NCBI GenBank assembly: GCA_003574895.1
Contig: PJFB01000003.1
Coordinates: 372,001 to 436,000 of the forward strand
Source of the DNA: Geobacter sp.
Lineage (GTDB): Bacteria > Desulfobacterota > Desulfuromonadia > Geobacterales > Pseudopelobacteraceae
DNA length: 64,000 nt
Direction: 5' to 3'
The notes below the pieces were generated by a model. It did no database searches. It was not told the origin of the DNA and worked only from the letters and a program-made list of their open reading frames with translations. Shown one piece after another: positions 8,801 through 17,853 of the stretch. A program made the position numbers and the translations under genes. Positions within the stretch are counted from its first letter, which is position 1. Each line of letters begins with the position of its first letter.

Positions 8801-11113
8801 GAATCCGAATCCGTTGGGGTTGCCGGCCGAAGAATATACCCTCTTGACCTGAACCCACACCTGGTCGCCAGTAAGACCTGCACCTGAACAGTTCGCATTG
8901 GTCGCCCCGGAAGCGCAAACAGTATATTCTGCCAGCACATCAAGATCATAGTCTGTCCCTCCCAAGTCATCGTAGGAGGTGTTGAATTTGACATATTTCA
9001 AATTATTCGAGGCATCGTACTCGGTATCCAAGACATAGTAACCAACCGTTGCCATGGTGGGGCAGTTGGACGTACTGTCCTTGGGGCTGATTTTCAGATT
9101 TGCAACCGTTGACCCGGCTGCGGTAGTCACGTTCGCAACGGTGAAATTGGTGTTGGATGTGCTGCAACTCCACCCATAACTGCTTGATACCGACTTTCCG
9201 TAAGGCATTACCAGAACCTGCTTGCCGGAATTGGTAGTAACTCGCATCTCCGGTACATTGGAAGTGAATGCCACCACGTAGGTCAGCACATTAGGGGTCT
9301 TTGAATCTGCGTCAATCGAGTTGTGGCCATAAAGAGCCACCGCCCCAGCATAATATGTGCCCTTTAGACCGCCTTCGGCCGGACACAGACCGCGGATATC
9401 ACCAAAACCGTCAATCGTCTTGCCGCCGCAAGTACCATCGGTATTATCTCCGGAGGTAGTCCCTGATTCGCCGACAATAGCAGAGGTACCGAAGTTTTCG
9501 TTCTTCCAGATAGTGTCTGAAAGCGTCTTTACGTTCAAGCCGCTCAGATCTCCGGTAAAGCTGTTGAAAGCAGACCCTGGCAACTGGTCGTCGTCAAAGC
9601 TGTTGTAGACATCGGAGAAAACCAGATTGAAGCGCATGGAACAAGAAGGATACAAGCTTGCCGGCTTATCCCAATCGGGCTTGGATGCGTAGTTGCCGTT
9701 GTCACCGTTTGCGCCGCTTGAGATGTTAGAAACAAAATCTGAAGTAGGGGTCCCCTTGCCCGCCCAGTAACGCATGCCCTCATAGAGAATCTCGGCGATC
9801 GGGTTGCCCCACTGTGTGTTCAACGGGTACGAGGATTGAGCCTTGAACTGCTCTATTGACTTAATCAGAAGACCTTTACCACTTGTGGCTGAAACTTGAA
9901 GCAGACCGTTCTCTTGATTGGTCTCCTCGTTCATACTGTAGATATCTTTGCGAACATATCCGCCAGACTTTGGATTCTTGTAAGAGCCGGCAATCAATCC
10001 GAAAAACATGTTGCCCGCATTGAGGCATTCTCCCTTTCCAATCTTGGAACAATCCATGTCGTTATTACAGGCGGTATACATATCCTTGCTACAGACCTGG
10101 GCCTCTTTGAGCGTCTCGCCGTACAACTGCATGAGTCCAACCGGCCGGTAATTGTAAACTGAATTGGCACCATAGGCCTTGCAGTGCTTTGCTTCCCAGG
10201 TTGCATCACTGAGGAAACCATCGGCTGGATCGCATACTTTGGCCGTAATATTATAGTTGGCCCGGCCAGTGAGGGTGGCTGATTCAGCATTGCCATCGCC
10301 GTTCAGGTCGATCTTGCTATCGCCACAAATATCAGAATTGCCATCCACATTGATCCAATGCCAAGCCCTGAGCCCACCTGAAACGGTGACACCGCTGACC
10401 GCCGTAACATCAGGGATCACTTTGAGTTGCGAGATACTGAAGCCCCCTGATGTGGTCGTCCCGTTAACACAGAAAAGAGCGCGCTTGTTGTTGACCGCGA
10501 TAGGGAAAAGCTTGCTGGCATCGCTACCCAAATATTCCTTGCCCCAGATATGGCCATCTTGCGGAATCCACTCTCCGCTGATCTCGGCATAGTTGGTGCC
10601 CATATCGTCTGCGGTTCGGAATCCGCCATAAATTACCATTTTGACAATGTCGGCCCTGGACATGGCCACCCAGTTAAGAAAGTTGCCGCTCCATGCCCCG
10701 GCACAGGAAATGGAATTTCCGTTACTATCCGTGCAGTTTGTAGTACTACAGTACTTGTCTGAAGTATGTCCGACAGGGATAAAGCGTTTTTTAGAATCGT
10801 AGCTGTAGCACTTATAGGAGTCAAAATAACCGTAGTAGTCAAAGGAATGCAGATAACCGGTCTCAAGCTTGCCATCACCATTGATATCAGATGCGTCATT
10901 GTACGCAGGATAATAAAACTTATGATCCTTACCCATGACAAACAACACCTGGGGAGGGACATAATTGGTCAAAAACGGAGGCTGGACGCAGTAATCGCCC
11001 ATGGCAGGGCTATAGGTGCTCTGCGCTGGTGCTGCATACAAACTGGAGAAGGAACCAATCACTATTACGAACGCCAATATTAACATGCGAAAAATCATGT
11101 CAAGATATCTCAT
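5816..11113 (-). CDS. pilY1: PilY1, pilus tip-associated adhesin/assembly factor
   Basis: 1765 residues. A signal peptide ends near ...SLYAA (about 28). The C-terminal half has the PilC/PilY1 beta-propeller: RGMVFVGGNDGMLHAF, WSFIPKQSLPYL, RTVLIGGTGFGGAA and KNFWIYFGTGRYF. Several calcium-binding-type Asp loops are visible (DINGDGKLE about 76-84, DLNGDGNAE, DTDGDGLP, DTNGDGAPD). PilY1 proteins control pilus extension and retraction, often through Ca2+, and can serve as tip adhesins. The long N-terminal part is variable in the family. The start has AGGA 7 nt upstream. The gene follows the DsbC-like gene by 46 bp and precedes the minor pilins. Confidence 0.94.
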   Translation of the reverse strand: MRYLDMIFRMLILAFVIVIGSFSSLYAAPAQSTYSPAMGDYCVQPPFLTNYVPPQVLFVMGKDHKFYYPAYNDASDINGDGKLETGYLHSFDYYGYFDSYKCYSYDSKKRFIPVGHTSDKYCSTTNCTDSNGNSISCAGAWSGNFLNWVAMSRADIVKMVIYGGFRTADDMGTNYAEISGEWIPQDGHIWGKEYLGSDASKLFPIAVNNKRALFCVNGTTTSGGFSISQLKVIPDVTAVSGVTVSGGLRAWHWINVDGNSDICGDSKIDLNGDGNAESATLTGRANYNITAKVCDPADGFLSDATWEAKHCKAYGANSVYNYRPVGLMQLYGETLKEAQVCSKDMYTACNNDMDCSKIGKGECLNAGNMFFGLIAGSYKNPKSGGYVRKDIYSMNEETNQENGLLQVSATSGKGLLIKSIEQFKAQSSYPLNTQWGNPIAEILYEGMRYWAGKGTPTSDFVSNISSGANGDNGNYASKPDWDKPASLYPSCSMRFNLVFSDVYNSFDDDQLPGSAFNSFTGDLSGLNVKTLSDTIWKNENFGTSAIVGESGTTSGDNTDGTCGGKTIDGFGDIRGLCPAEGGLKGTYYAGAVALYGHNSIDADSKTPNVLTYVVAFTSNVPEMRVTTNSGKQVLVMPYGKSVSSSYGWSCSTSNTNFTVANVTTAAGSTVANLKISPKDSTSNCPTMATVGYYVLDTEYDASNNLKYVKFNTSYDDLGGTDYDLDVLAEYTVCASGATNANCSGAGLTGDQVWVQVKRVYSSAGNPNGFGFTISGVGDDSKTYMIVQHTSSPPSGSSWAGNKLTTDSQSMKFNATATTAVLPKPPLWYAAKYGGFRDTDGDGLPYTDSTCDPATRGSATRNSRCDEWNKNNDGTPDNYFLVTNPSQMEQSLRAALDAILARVSSGTAASILNNSEGSGNSLLQAVFYPAKEFDNGTSAAWIGEMHNMWYYIDPGLQSTSIREDTVSDSTLNLTQDRIAQFYFDSLQNKTQVRLFADTNGDGAPDAATPDATVDPDKVKSLWKAGRKLWGRNPATDPRKFYTHTDIAALDNATTKMTTFNTANVATLTGNSSFLSLLQTSDASKAAKIINYTLGIDQVADADGTKYRNRKVTINNCGINSSYVEATASSSCNRVWKLGDIVSSTPKLISTIHLNQYSDESPTGYNDATYKKFIQTANYKSRGMVFVGGNDGMLHAFRLGVLEELSTNSGNPLKARFDYGSDKPATTNDDLGREEWSFIPKQSLPYLTYLKEPNYCHLYYVDKSSYLVDASLLKPAGCAAAVNYWDCTKTVDGSTWRTVLIGGTGFGGAAKWNGDTSYTAPTDSVKTPVKGTSAATGVGYSSYFALDVTDPSSPSYMWEFPGSTSAVEQMGFATTGPAIVRVAAKIKDAGGNDTLRPDHSKNGRWFAVFANGPTGPIDSVKRQFLGQSDQQLRIFIVDLATGALVRTIDKFYDNSSLPASAFAGSLATSWVDTDRATPANDGWYSDDAIYVGYTQLDASAGTWTKGGVVRLTTKESTNPFDWVASSLISGIGPVTTSVSKLQDRKNKNFWIYFGTGRYFYQGDDISNQQVLYGIKEPCYSTINRSTRFASLLDVPGGRDNDIDPACTTASPSGLVNQSGSASVAPQLTLNVKDPGWYIALDGSDDTFSAERMITDPIASPSGAVFFTTFKPSGDLCKFGGDSLIWAVRYDTGGVPPARAMKGKALIQVSTGAFSEISLETAFSNPDDKRYDQRRLSSSISGVPPTAQGLSLVSFPPPSKKYLHIREK

Positions 11114-11159
11114 GTCAAAATCCTCGCGCTTAATGAATTTCTACCGTCAAAATAGATTT

Positions 11160-11945
11160 CTATTTACTTTCCAGCATCTTCTTTAGCGTCTCCGCATCAC
11201 GCATGCCGACCACAACCTTGCCGTCCGGCATAACCAGGGTCGGCGTACCGGAGATGCCATTGGCGTTGGCAAACTTGATATTGGCTTCAATCCTGGCCTT
11301 GCTATCTTCTTTTGTCGGCTTAGGAACTTCCTTACCCTCAAAAGCCTTATCCAGCAGGTCGTGACTTTGTGTCTCCAGGATCACCCGGGCCTTGTCAAAA
11401 GATTGGGGATGCATGGCCAGCGGGTAGAGCATGATATAGATGGCAACATTCGGGTCGATCTTTTCCAATTTTAGCAATTCCACGTGCATCTTACGGCAAT
11501 AGGGGCAATCCGGGTCGGTGAAGACATAGAGCTTCTTTGACCCTTTGGGATTGCCTATGACAACTGAATTATCCACCGGAATGGTCTTGGGATCGATAGA
11601 GGTAACCTGTTTCGGCTGGAACTGGTCAAGGGGATGTGACGCAACCGGTTGGAGTGTTTCCAGACTGAAGATAGCGCCTTGGATAATGTCTTTCTTGGCG
11701 TAATCCACAAAAATAAGCCCTTTTTTTCCGTCCTTTTCAACGAGCAATTCAAAAAAACCCTTTACCGGAGCCTGCTTTACTGATTTTACTGTTACACCAA
11801 TCTTCTTAAGCAACTCATTGGCGTCCTTTTCGTTCAGCTTGTGGCATGCGGCACAATCAGTGCCATGCACTTCAGCAGCCAAAACAAACGTTGGTGAGGA
11901 AATCATTACAATAACGGCCAAGGCGATGAAAAGTTTGTTGAACAT
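11160..11945 (-). CDS. DsbC/G-like periplasmic thioredoxin-fold protein with an N-terminal CxxCH
   Basis: 261 residues from the ATG at 11945 (AAGGA 7 nt upstream; an ATG at 11972 has no such site). A signal peptide ends near VLAA (about 24). CAACH at residues 31-35 could bind heme c or act as a redox dithiol. A small N-terminal domain follows, then a thioredoxin fold with CPYC (147-150) and cis-Pro loop GISGTPTLV, as in DsbC/DsbG disulfide isomerases. It is the first gene of the pilY1-minor pilin operon, which suggests a role in folding the cysteine-containing PilY1 and pilins. A fused heme motif is uncommon in DsbC proteins. Confidence 0.85.
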   Translation of the reverse strand: MFNKLFIALAVIVMISSPTFVLAAEVHGTDCAACHKLNEKDANELLKKIGVTVKSVKQAPVKGFFELLVEKDGKKGLIFVDYAKKDIIQGAIFSLETLQPVASHPLDQFQPKQVTSIDPKTIPVDNSVVIGNPKGSKKLYVFTDPDCPYCRKMHVELLKLEKIDPNVAIYIMLYPLAMHPQSFDKARVILETQSHDLLDKAFEGKEVPKPTKEDSKARIEANIKFANANGISGTPTLVMPDGKVVVGMRDAETLKKMLESK

Positions 11946-11983
11946 GAAAATTCCTTTCAAGATAAATGTCACGTGGGTGTTTA

Positions 11984-11999
11984 AGCAAAAACAATGCCC
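11984..11999 (-). promoter_or_regulatory. Predicted sigma54 promoter of the DsbC-like/pilY1 operon
   Basis: The minus strand reads GGGCATTGTTTTTGCT. It has GG-N10-GC spacing, a perfect TTGCT -12 element and GGCA in the -24 element. The start site would be near 11973, about 28 nt before the ATG at 11945. A gene for an NtrC-type activator ends immediately upstream at 12118, and a pair of direct repeats lies in the expected enhancer position. Confidence 0.72.
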
Positions 12000-12057
12000 T
12001 AGACCATAGCACTCGCATCATACTGTTTTTTGAGCACTTTACCAGTACAAGCATCGC

Positions 12058-12110
12058 AGCTACGCAAATATTTCATACCACTGACAACTCAAACAACAAT
12101 AGCTACGCAA
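12058..12110. repeat. Pair of 10-bp direct repeats, candidate enhancer for the pilY1 operon
   Basis: AGCTACGCAA occurs at 12058-12067 and again at 12101-12110, 43 bp apart (about four helical turns). The copies sit about 85-140 bp upstream of the predicted start for the sigma54 promoter at 11984-11999, the usual distance for NtrC-family activator sites. The next gene upstream encodes such an activator. Binding is inferred. Confidence 0.5.
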
Positions 12111-12117
12111 GTTTTGC

Positions 12118-13479
12118 CTACTCAATCCCGAATTCCTTGAGCTTGTAGAGCAGCGAACGGTGGCTGATTTCGAGAATCTTGGCCGCCTGGGTGCGATTGC
12201 CACCGGTCTTTGCCAGTGCCTTGCGAATCAAGTCCCGCTCGATAGCATCTTCGGCCTTTTTGATCGACAGGTTCTCATCCGATGCCAATGACGGAGCACC
12301 GCCTCCGCTTATGCCAGTCGGCAGGCATTCCCGGCTTATAATGTTTCCTTCGCATAATATCATGCCCCGTTCGATGGCATTCTCCAACTCACGGATATTG
12401 CCGGGCCAACCGTAAGCCATGAGGCTGCGCATGGCTTCCGGCAACATCCTTACCAAGGGACGCTCCATGGCAGCCGCATATTTTGCCAAGAAATGGTCAA
12501 CCAGAAGGGGGATATCCTCCACACGCTCCCTGAGGGGTGGTAGTTGGATCAAAAAAACATTCAACCTGAAATACAGGTCTTCACGAAAGCGCCCTCCCCT
12601 GACATCCGCCTCTAGATCGCGGGAGGTGGCTGAAACCACACGGACATTGATTTTGCGCGACGAGGCGGCACCGACCCTACGAATTTCTTCTTCCTGAATC
12701 ACCCGCAGCAACTTGACTTGAAGCGCAATGGGCATCTCGCCTATTTCATCCAGAAACAACGTGCCTCCGTCTGCCTGCTCGAACAGTCCGGCCTTGTCAC
12801 CCGATGCATCGGTAAAAGCGCCGCGTACGTGTCCGAACAGTTCGCTCTCCAGCAGATTTTCCGGGATTGCACCGCAGTTTACCGCCACAAAAGGTTTCCT
12901 GGAACGGTTCCCGATACAATGAATGGCACGGGCCACCAACTCCTTGCCGGTTCCGGATTCACCCAGAATGAGTACAGTGGTTTTAAGATCTGATACCTTG
13001 TGAATCTGGTCGAAAATTTCCTCCATCACGGCATTGCGGCTGATGATATCGCAAAAAGCGTTTTTCCCAGCAGCAACCTCGCGCAGACGGCTGTTTTCTG
13101 CCTTGAGCCTTTCCCGCTCTTCGGCCTTTTTCAACACCATCACGATCTCATCCTTCTTAAACGGCTTGGAAATGAAATCGTATGCGCCCAGCTTCATGCA
13201 CTCCACAGCAATATCGACGGTCCCATAGGCGGACATCATGATAATTGGCGAGGAAACACCGTGTTCCAATGCCAGGGCAAGAAAAGCCTTTCCGTCCATC
13301 TCTGGCATGCGAATATCGCAAAGAATGAAATCATAGGCCTTCTCCCGCACCAACCGCAATCCCTCTGCTCCGTCGGCGGCAGTTTCAGCCTGGTACCCCT
13401 GGCGGGCCAGCATGACCGACAGCATGTGACGCAGGTTTTCCTCGTCGTCGATGATCAGAATATATTTTCTGTCTGTCAT
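12118..13479 (-). CDS. NtrC-family sigma54-dependent response regulator
   Basis: 453 residues: receiver (acidic IIDDEE, phospho-acceptor in [12 protein letters not shown] at about 50-60, Lys in SKPF), AAA+ domain with Walker A GESGTGKE and Walker B-like [12 protein letters not shown], sigma54 contact loop written GAFTDA (consensus GAFTGA), then a Fis-type HTH ([20 protein letters not shown]). It overlaps the histidine kinase gene by ATGA, so the pair is a two-component system. It lies between pilD and the pilY1 operon, which carries a sigma54-type promoter just downstream; control of those genes is a reasonable inference. A PilR-like role is possible but the exact orthologue is uncertain. Confidence 0.92.
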   Translation of the reverse strand: MTDRKYILIIDDEENLRHMLSVMLARQGYQAETAADGAEGLRLVREKAYDFILCDIRMPEMDGKAFLALALEHGVSSPIIMMSAYGTVDIAVECMKLGAYDFISKPFKKDEIVMVLKKAEERERLKAENSRLREVAAGKNAFCDIISRNAVMEEIFDQIHKVSDLKTTVLILGESGTGKELVARAIHCIGNRSRKPFVAVNCGAIPENLLESELFGHVRGAFTDASGDKAGLFEQADGGTLFLDEIGEMPIALQVKLLRVIQEEEIRRVGAASSRKINVRVVSATSRDLEADVRGGRFREDLYFRLNVFLIQLPPLRERVEDIPLLVDHFLAKYAAAMERPLVRMLPEAMRSLMAYGWPGNIRELENAIERGMILCEGNIISRECLPTGISGGGAPSLASDENLSIKKAEDAIERDLIRKALAKTGGNRTQAAKILEISHRSLLYKLKEFGIE

Positions 13480-14987
13480 TTACTTGTCCCTTCTGCAGCA
13501 ACCGGCAACCAGAGAGTGAAGCAACTTCCACTCCCTGGCTTGCTCTTGACGGTTATCCTTCCGCCAAATCCCTCGATGATCCTGGCTGCTATGGCCAACC
13601 CCAGTCCTGTGCCCTTGCCCGGTTCCTTGGTAGTGAAAAAAGGTTCGAAGATGCTTTTCAGGTTTTCTTCCGGGATTCCGCAGCCGTTGTCAAGAACCTC
13701 CAGCCGAACACCCCCATGCAGATGAGTCCCGTCGGCGTCCACGATCCCCCTGACGGCAATCTTGCCCCCCTCAGGCAGAAGGGCATCCCGACTGTTAAGC
13801 AAGAGATTTATCAGCACCTGTTGAAGTTGATGTTGATCGGCCAGAATCAGGGGCAGTGACTCCGCATACCAAGTGGAAACCTTGATGCTTTTAAAAACAC
13901 CCTGCTGTGACAGCAGTTCTACGGATTCGCCCACCAGTTGCGGAATATCTACGCATTCGGAAATTTGGGCACGGGGACGGGAATAATCCAGAAGTCCCCG
14001 CACAATCCGGTCGATCCGACTGCAATCCATGGAAATGCGCCGGGTATAATCCTGAATGGCGGCCTGATCAGCTTGTTCACCGGCCAGCAATTCAGCGTAG
14101 CCCATGATCGAGGCAAGAGGAGTGCCTATCTCGTGGGCCATGCCAGCCGCCAACAAGCCGATTGAAGCCATTTTTTCAGAGCGCAGTGCTTCTTCCCTGG
14201 CTTTGCGCAACTCGGAATTTGCTTTCTCCAATGCTGCCACGTGTGCGCCCACTTCTTTATCTTTATTAAGGAGCGTTTCAGACATCTGATTAAATGACAT
14301 GGCCAGTCGGGCAAGCTCGGAGCTGCCTGTGACGCCAACATGTTGGCCATACTGGCCACCTGTGATCTTTTCAGTTGCAGCCAGCAACCGGTTTACCGGT
14401 TTTACCACGATGCGGGAAAGAATGAATGCACCAACACTCAAAAGCAGAATAAAATCTATGGCAAAATATGCCATAAAAAGTTGACGGGATCGCTGCAGAC
14501 GGGACTTTTCAGGCACCAGGGAAAGCTCCAACCCAGCCTTTGCCACCACAACTCCGTTACGGATCACCGGGGAAATACAGACAAACCCACTACCATTTGG
14601 CAGGACAAAATTGCCGGTTGTAACCTCGGCAAAGCCTGAAAACGGGCTATAGACATCTACATTGTCGCGGCCGGCGGTGTAGATGACCTTACCATTTGAA
14701 TCCAATAGCGTAAGGCGGATGAAGGAGGCATCTTCTGCCAGCTTTTGGGCAAAAATACCTGCGGGAGAATTGGACTGGATTATACCATCCGGATAAGAGG
14801 GAATCGCATCTGGCAGTTGGCTGATGAAGGTGGCCAGGAGCATGCGGGCATGATCACCCTTTTGGGCATAAAGGTCATTGGCTGCAGAGCGGAAGGCGAA
14901 CAGGCTGAAGAGTAGCCAGGCCATCAGAAGCAGGCAACTCAAAAAGGCCAGGATTGAGGCAATCAGGCTGGGCCGAAATGATGGCAT
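13476..14987 (-). CDS. Membrane sensor histidine kinase (HAMP, HisKA, HATPase)
   Basis: 503 residues from the ATG at 14987; a TTG at 15005 would overlap the pilD stop and add six residues. Two transmembrane helices (about 7-31 and 168-190) flank a periplasmic sensor of about 135 residues. HAMP follows, then the H-box AAGMAHEIGTPLAS and the ATPase N and G boxes (LLLNSRDAL, DNGCGIPEE, GKGTGLGLA). It overlaps the downstream regulator by ATGA and presumably phosphorylates it. The stimulus cannot be read from the sequence. Confidence 0.91.
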   Translation of the reverse strand: MPSFRPSLIASILAFLSCLLLMAWLLFSLFAFRSAANDLYAQKGDHARMLLATFISQLPDAIPSYPDGIIQSNSPAGIFAQKLAEDASFIRLTLLDSNGKVIYTAGRDNVDVYSPFSGFAEVTTGNFVLPNGSGFVCISPVIRNGVVVAKAGLELSLVPEKSRLQRSRQLFMAYFAIDFILLLSVGAFILSRIVVKPVNRLLAATEKITGGQYGQHVGVTGSSELARLAMSFNQMSETLLNKDKEVGAHVAALEKANSELRKAREEALRSEKMASIGLLAAGMAHEIGTPLASIMGYAELLAGEQADQAAIQDYTRRISMDCSRIDRIVRGLLDYSRPRAQISECVDIPQLVGESVELLSQQGVFKSIKVSTWYAESLPLILADQHQLQQVLINLLLNSRDALLPEGGKIAVRGIVDADGTHLHGGVRLEVLDNGCGIPEENLKSIFEPFFTTKEPGKGTGLGLAIAARIIEGFGGRITVKSKPGSGSCFTLWLPVAAEGTSK

Positions 14988-14991
14988 ACCC

Positions 14992-15789
14992 TTATCCGCC
15001 GCCAAGGGTGCTGAGGCTTAAATACCAATTAATCAGTTGGCGGCCGTAGAACACATACAGCAGCGCCCCAAAAGCCAGGTAGGGACCGAACGGAATAGCC
15101 AGCTTGGAATCTTTTTTCTGGATCAGCATCATGGAGATCCCCACTACCGAACCAAACAGGGAACTGGTAAATATGATGAATGGTATTGCCTTCCAGCCCA
15201 GAAAAGCTCCCATCATTGCCAACAGCTTGATATCTCCGCCCCCCATGCCTTCTTTGCCGGTCAGCCAGTGATATACATAGGCCACCAACAGCAAGCTGCC
15301 GCCCCCCAACAGGATGCCGATCAGAGAATTGAGCCAGCTCTGCCATGGCAAGAAGAACGAAAAGACAAAACCGAGCACAATGCCTGACAGAGATATTTCA
15401 TCCGGTATAATCTGGTGTTCGATATCGATGAAGGTGATTACCACAAGCCCCGAACTGAACAGGAACAAGGCCACAAAAGAAAGTGTCGGGCCAAAACGGA
15501 GAAACAGCAATAGGGTCAGAATGCCGTTAAGCAACTCAACCAATGGATATTGAAGTGATATGCCCGCTCCGCAGCCGCGACATTTGCCTCTCAGCAACAG
15601 GTAACTGACAATCGGGATGTTGTCGTACCAGCGTATCCGATAATTGCAGTTGGGACAATGGGAGGGAGGCGAAACAATCGATTCTTCCTTTGGCATGCGA
15701 CAGATGCAGACATTGAGAAATGACCCGACAATGGTGCCGAAGACAAATGCCAGCGCAGAAAAATAGTTATGAAGTGTAAGAAGGGTCAA
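14992..15789 (-). CDS. pilD: PilD, prepilin peptidase / N-methyltransferase
   Basis: 265 residues, polytopic. The N-terminal cytoplasmic loop has two CxxC pairs (CPNC and CRGC) flanking a zinc-type site. The catalytic aspartates are in FIDIEHQIIPDE and GMGGGDIKLLAMMGAFLGW, the GxGD protease signature. PilD cleaves the class III signal peptides of pilins, including the fimT, pilV and pilW products here, and methylates the new N-terminus. Its ATG overlaps the ptsI stop (ATGA), so it seems to share a transcript with ptsH-ptsI. Confidence 0.95.
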   Translation of the reverse strand: MTLLTLHNYFSALAFVFGTIVGSFLNVCICRMPKEESIVSPPSHCPNCNYRIRWYDNIPIVSYLLLRGKCRGCGAGISLQYPLVELLNGILTLLLFLRFGPTLSFVALFLFSSGLVVITFIDIEHQIIPDEISLSGIVLGFVFSFFLPWQSWLNSLIGILLGGGSLLLVAYVYHWLTGKEGMGGGDIKLLAMMGAFLGWKAIPFIIFTSSLFGSVVGISMMLIQKKDSKLAIPFGPYLAFGALLYVFYGRQLINWYLSLSTLGGG

Positions 15790-17549
15790 TCGAAACTCAC
15801 TTCAAAGGAGCCGGTAATTGCACTCTTTAGATAGAGATCAACTTCGGATGCTTCCGAAAAGCCAAAACAGGCCGCAGTAATCTCCCTGGCACGTTCGATC
15901 GTGCAACGTCTCAGCAGTCGTTTGACCCTGGGAATGGACGATGCAACCATGGACAGCTCATCAAACCCGAGCCCCAGCAGAATGGGTAGAAACAGTGGGT
16001 CACCTGCCATTTCTCCGCAGATCGAGGCTTCGATACCCGCTTCATGGGCCGCGTCCACCACACGGCGCAACGAACGCAGCACAGCCGGATGCAGTGGCTG
16101 GTACATGTCTGCCAAGTGCTCATTGGAACGGTCAATTGCCAGGGAATATTGGATCAGATCATTGGTTCCAACACTGAAGAAATCGGCTTCACGCGCCAGC
16201 AGGTCCGCAATCACCACGGCCGAAGGGATCTCTATCATTATTCCAACCCGGATATTCCGATCAAAGGCAATTTCTGCCTGAACCAGTTCCTGCTTGGCCT
16301 CCTCCAGCAATGCCCGAGCCCGACGCAATTCCTCCAGACCCGAGATCATCGGGAACATGACGGCAACCCTGCCTGCTGCACTCACCCTCAGAATAGCGCG
16401 CAGCTGTTTTTTGAATTCGTCAGGCATGCTCAGCGCAAGCCTGATCGCCCGCATTCCCATGGCCGGATTTTGCTCGCCAACACGGACAACTCCTTCCAGC
16501 AGCTTATCTCCCCCGGCGTCAAGCGTTCTTATGGTAAGCGGATGCGGTCTAATAGCTTGCTGCATGGCAGAGTAAACCTGGTACTGTTCCTCTTCTTCCG
16601 GCATGGCAACGCGATTCATGAAGAGCATCTCGGTCCGGTACAGGCCGACACCCTCGCCACCGTGCCTGAGAACTGATTCACCCTCCTCGGCAACCTCCAC
16701 ATTCCCCTTCAGGAGTACATGATGGCCATCAAGCGTTTCTGAGGGGAGTACTGCTGCCTTGAGAAGCTCAGATTCAACATATTCGTAGTGCCGTTTGCGC
16801 TGAAGATAATCAAGAAACGTTTCCCGGTCAGGGTTTACTACGACTTTTCCGCTAAGACCGTCCAGAATGACCGGTGATCCGTCCAGCAAGAGATCCGTGA
16901 TCCCCTCAACTCCGGCAACGGCCGGCAGCTCAAAGGCCCTTGCCAGTATGGAGGTATGGGTTGTGGTGCCACCGATTTCGGTGATTATGCCAATGATACG
17001 GCTGCGATCCATCTGAAGGATATCGGCTGGGGAAACATCGTGGGTAGCAATGATGGTCTGAGTGCCATCATGTGAGATTGGCGCCTGGGCCTTGCCGGTC
17101 ATGTTGCAGAGAATCTTTTCTATGACTGTCTCAACATCGCTGATCCGCTCGCGCAGGTAGACATCCTCGATACCGGCAAAAAATTCCCGGTAACGGTGTA
17201 TCGTCTGGCGCAACGCACCTTCGGCATTGATCAAGCCTGATTCTATAAATGCTGCGGTTTCGGTGAACAACCGTTCATCCGCCAGGATCATGAGATGGGT
17301 GTCGATAAAGAAGAGGTGCTCGTCACCGGTGCTGCTGATCAGATGATCTTTAAGCGTCTCCAACTCGACTCTGGTTTTGGCGATGGCACCTTTCAGCCGT
17401 TCGATTTCAGCAGCAACACCTTCCTGGCCCACTATGTACTCGTCAACGCGGGCACATCTGCGGTCAATCGTCCTCAGATTCCCGACTGCAATGCCTGGAG
17501 AGGCAGCGATGCCGGAAAACAGGCGCATGTCATTCTTCGCCAAATCCAT
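15786..17549 (-). CDS. ptsI: PTS enzyme I, phosphoenolpyruvate-protein phosphotransferase
   Basis: 587 residues, the usual EI length. The phospho-histidine is in GGTTTHTSILAR (His about 198). The PEP-binding domain is complete: GLYRTEMLFMNR, RTLDAGGDK, GTNDLIQY and the catalytic Cys in ASICGEMAGD. EI moves phosphate from PEP to HPr. The gene overlaps ptsH by about 20 bp; an ATG at 17528 just after the ptsH stop is an alternative start. No sugar-specific EIIBC genes are nearby, which suggests a regulatory PTS. Confidence 0.96.
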   Translation of the reverse strand: MDLAKNDMRLFSGIAASPGIAVGNLRTIDRRCARVDEYIVGQEGVAAEIERLKGAIAKTRVELETLKDHLISSTGDEHLFFIDTHLMILADERLFTETAAFIESGLINAEGALRQTIHRYREFFAGIEDVYLRERISDVETVIEKILCNMTGKAQAPISHDGTQTIIATHDVSPADILQMDRSRIIGIITEIGGTTTHTSILARAFELPAVAGVEGITDLLLDGSPVILDGLSGKVVVNPDRETFLDYLQRKRHYEYVESELLKAAVLPSETLDGHHVLLKGNVEVAEEGESVLRHGGEGVGLYRTEMLFMNRVAMPEEEEQYQVYSAMQQAIRPHPLTIRTLDAGGDKLLEGVVRVGEQNPAMGMRAIRLALSMPDEFKKQLRAILRVSAAGRVAVMFPMISGLEELRRARALLEEAKQELVQAEIAFDRNIRVGIMIEIPSAVVIADLLAREADFFSVGTNDLIQYSLAIDRSNEHLADMYQPLHPAVLRSLRRVVDAAHEAGIEASICGEMAGDPLFLPILLGLGFDELSMVASSIPRVKRLLRRCTIERAREITAACFGFSEASEVDLYLKSAITGSFEVSFD

Positions 17550-17796
17550 TGGTTATGAGGTCTCCGATAGTCTGCATGGCATCTTCTTCATCGACGCCAC
17601 TCACCGTCAGACGAACGGTGGTTCCTTTAGAGGCTGCCAGCATCATGATACCCATGATGCTCTTGGCATTGACCTCAACCCCCTCCTTGGCCAATTTGAC
17701 CTCCGAGGAAAAACGGCTGGAAGTTTTTACGAGCAGGGCCGACGCCCTGGCATGCAAGCCGAGTTTGTTGACAATGAGAAATTCCTTCTGGATCAT
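17530..17796 (-). CDS. ptsH: HPr phosphocarrier protein
   Basis: 88 residues. His15 in NKLGLHARASA is the EI-dependent phosphorylation site, and Ser46 in NAKSIMGIM is the site used by HPr kinase/phosphorylase, whose gene lies about 2.4 kb upstream. Both sites are intact, so HPr can integrate PEP and ATP-dependent signals. A sigma70-type promoter can be read about 60-85 bp upstream. Confidence 0.96.
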   Translation of the reverse strand: MIQKEFLIVNKLGLHARASALLVKTSSRFSSEVKLAKEGVEVNAKSIMGIMMLAASKGTTVRLTVSGVDEEDAMQTIGDLITNGFGEE

Positions 17797-17853
17797 ACAG
17801 GCAGTTCAAATCCTTTGCTGGTGATTTACCTCGGCATAATTTCAGCAGTCTGC

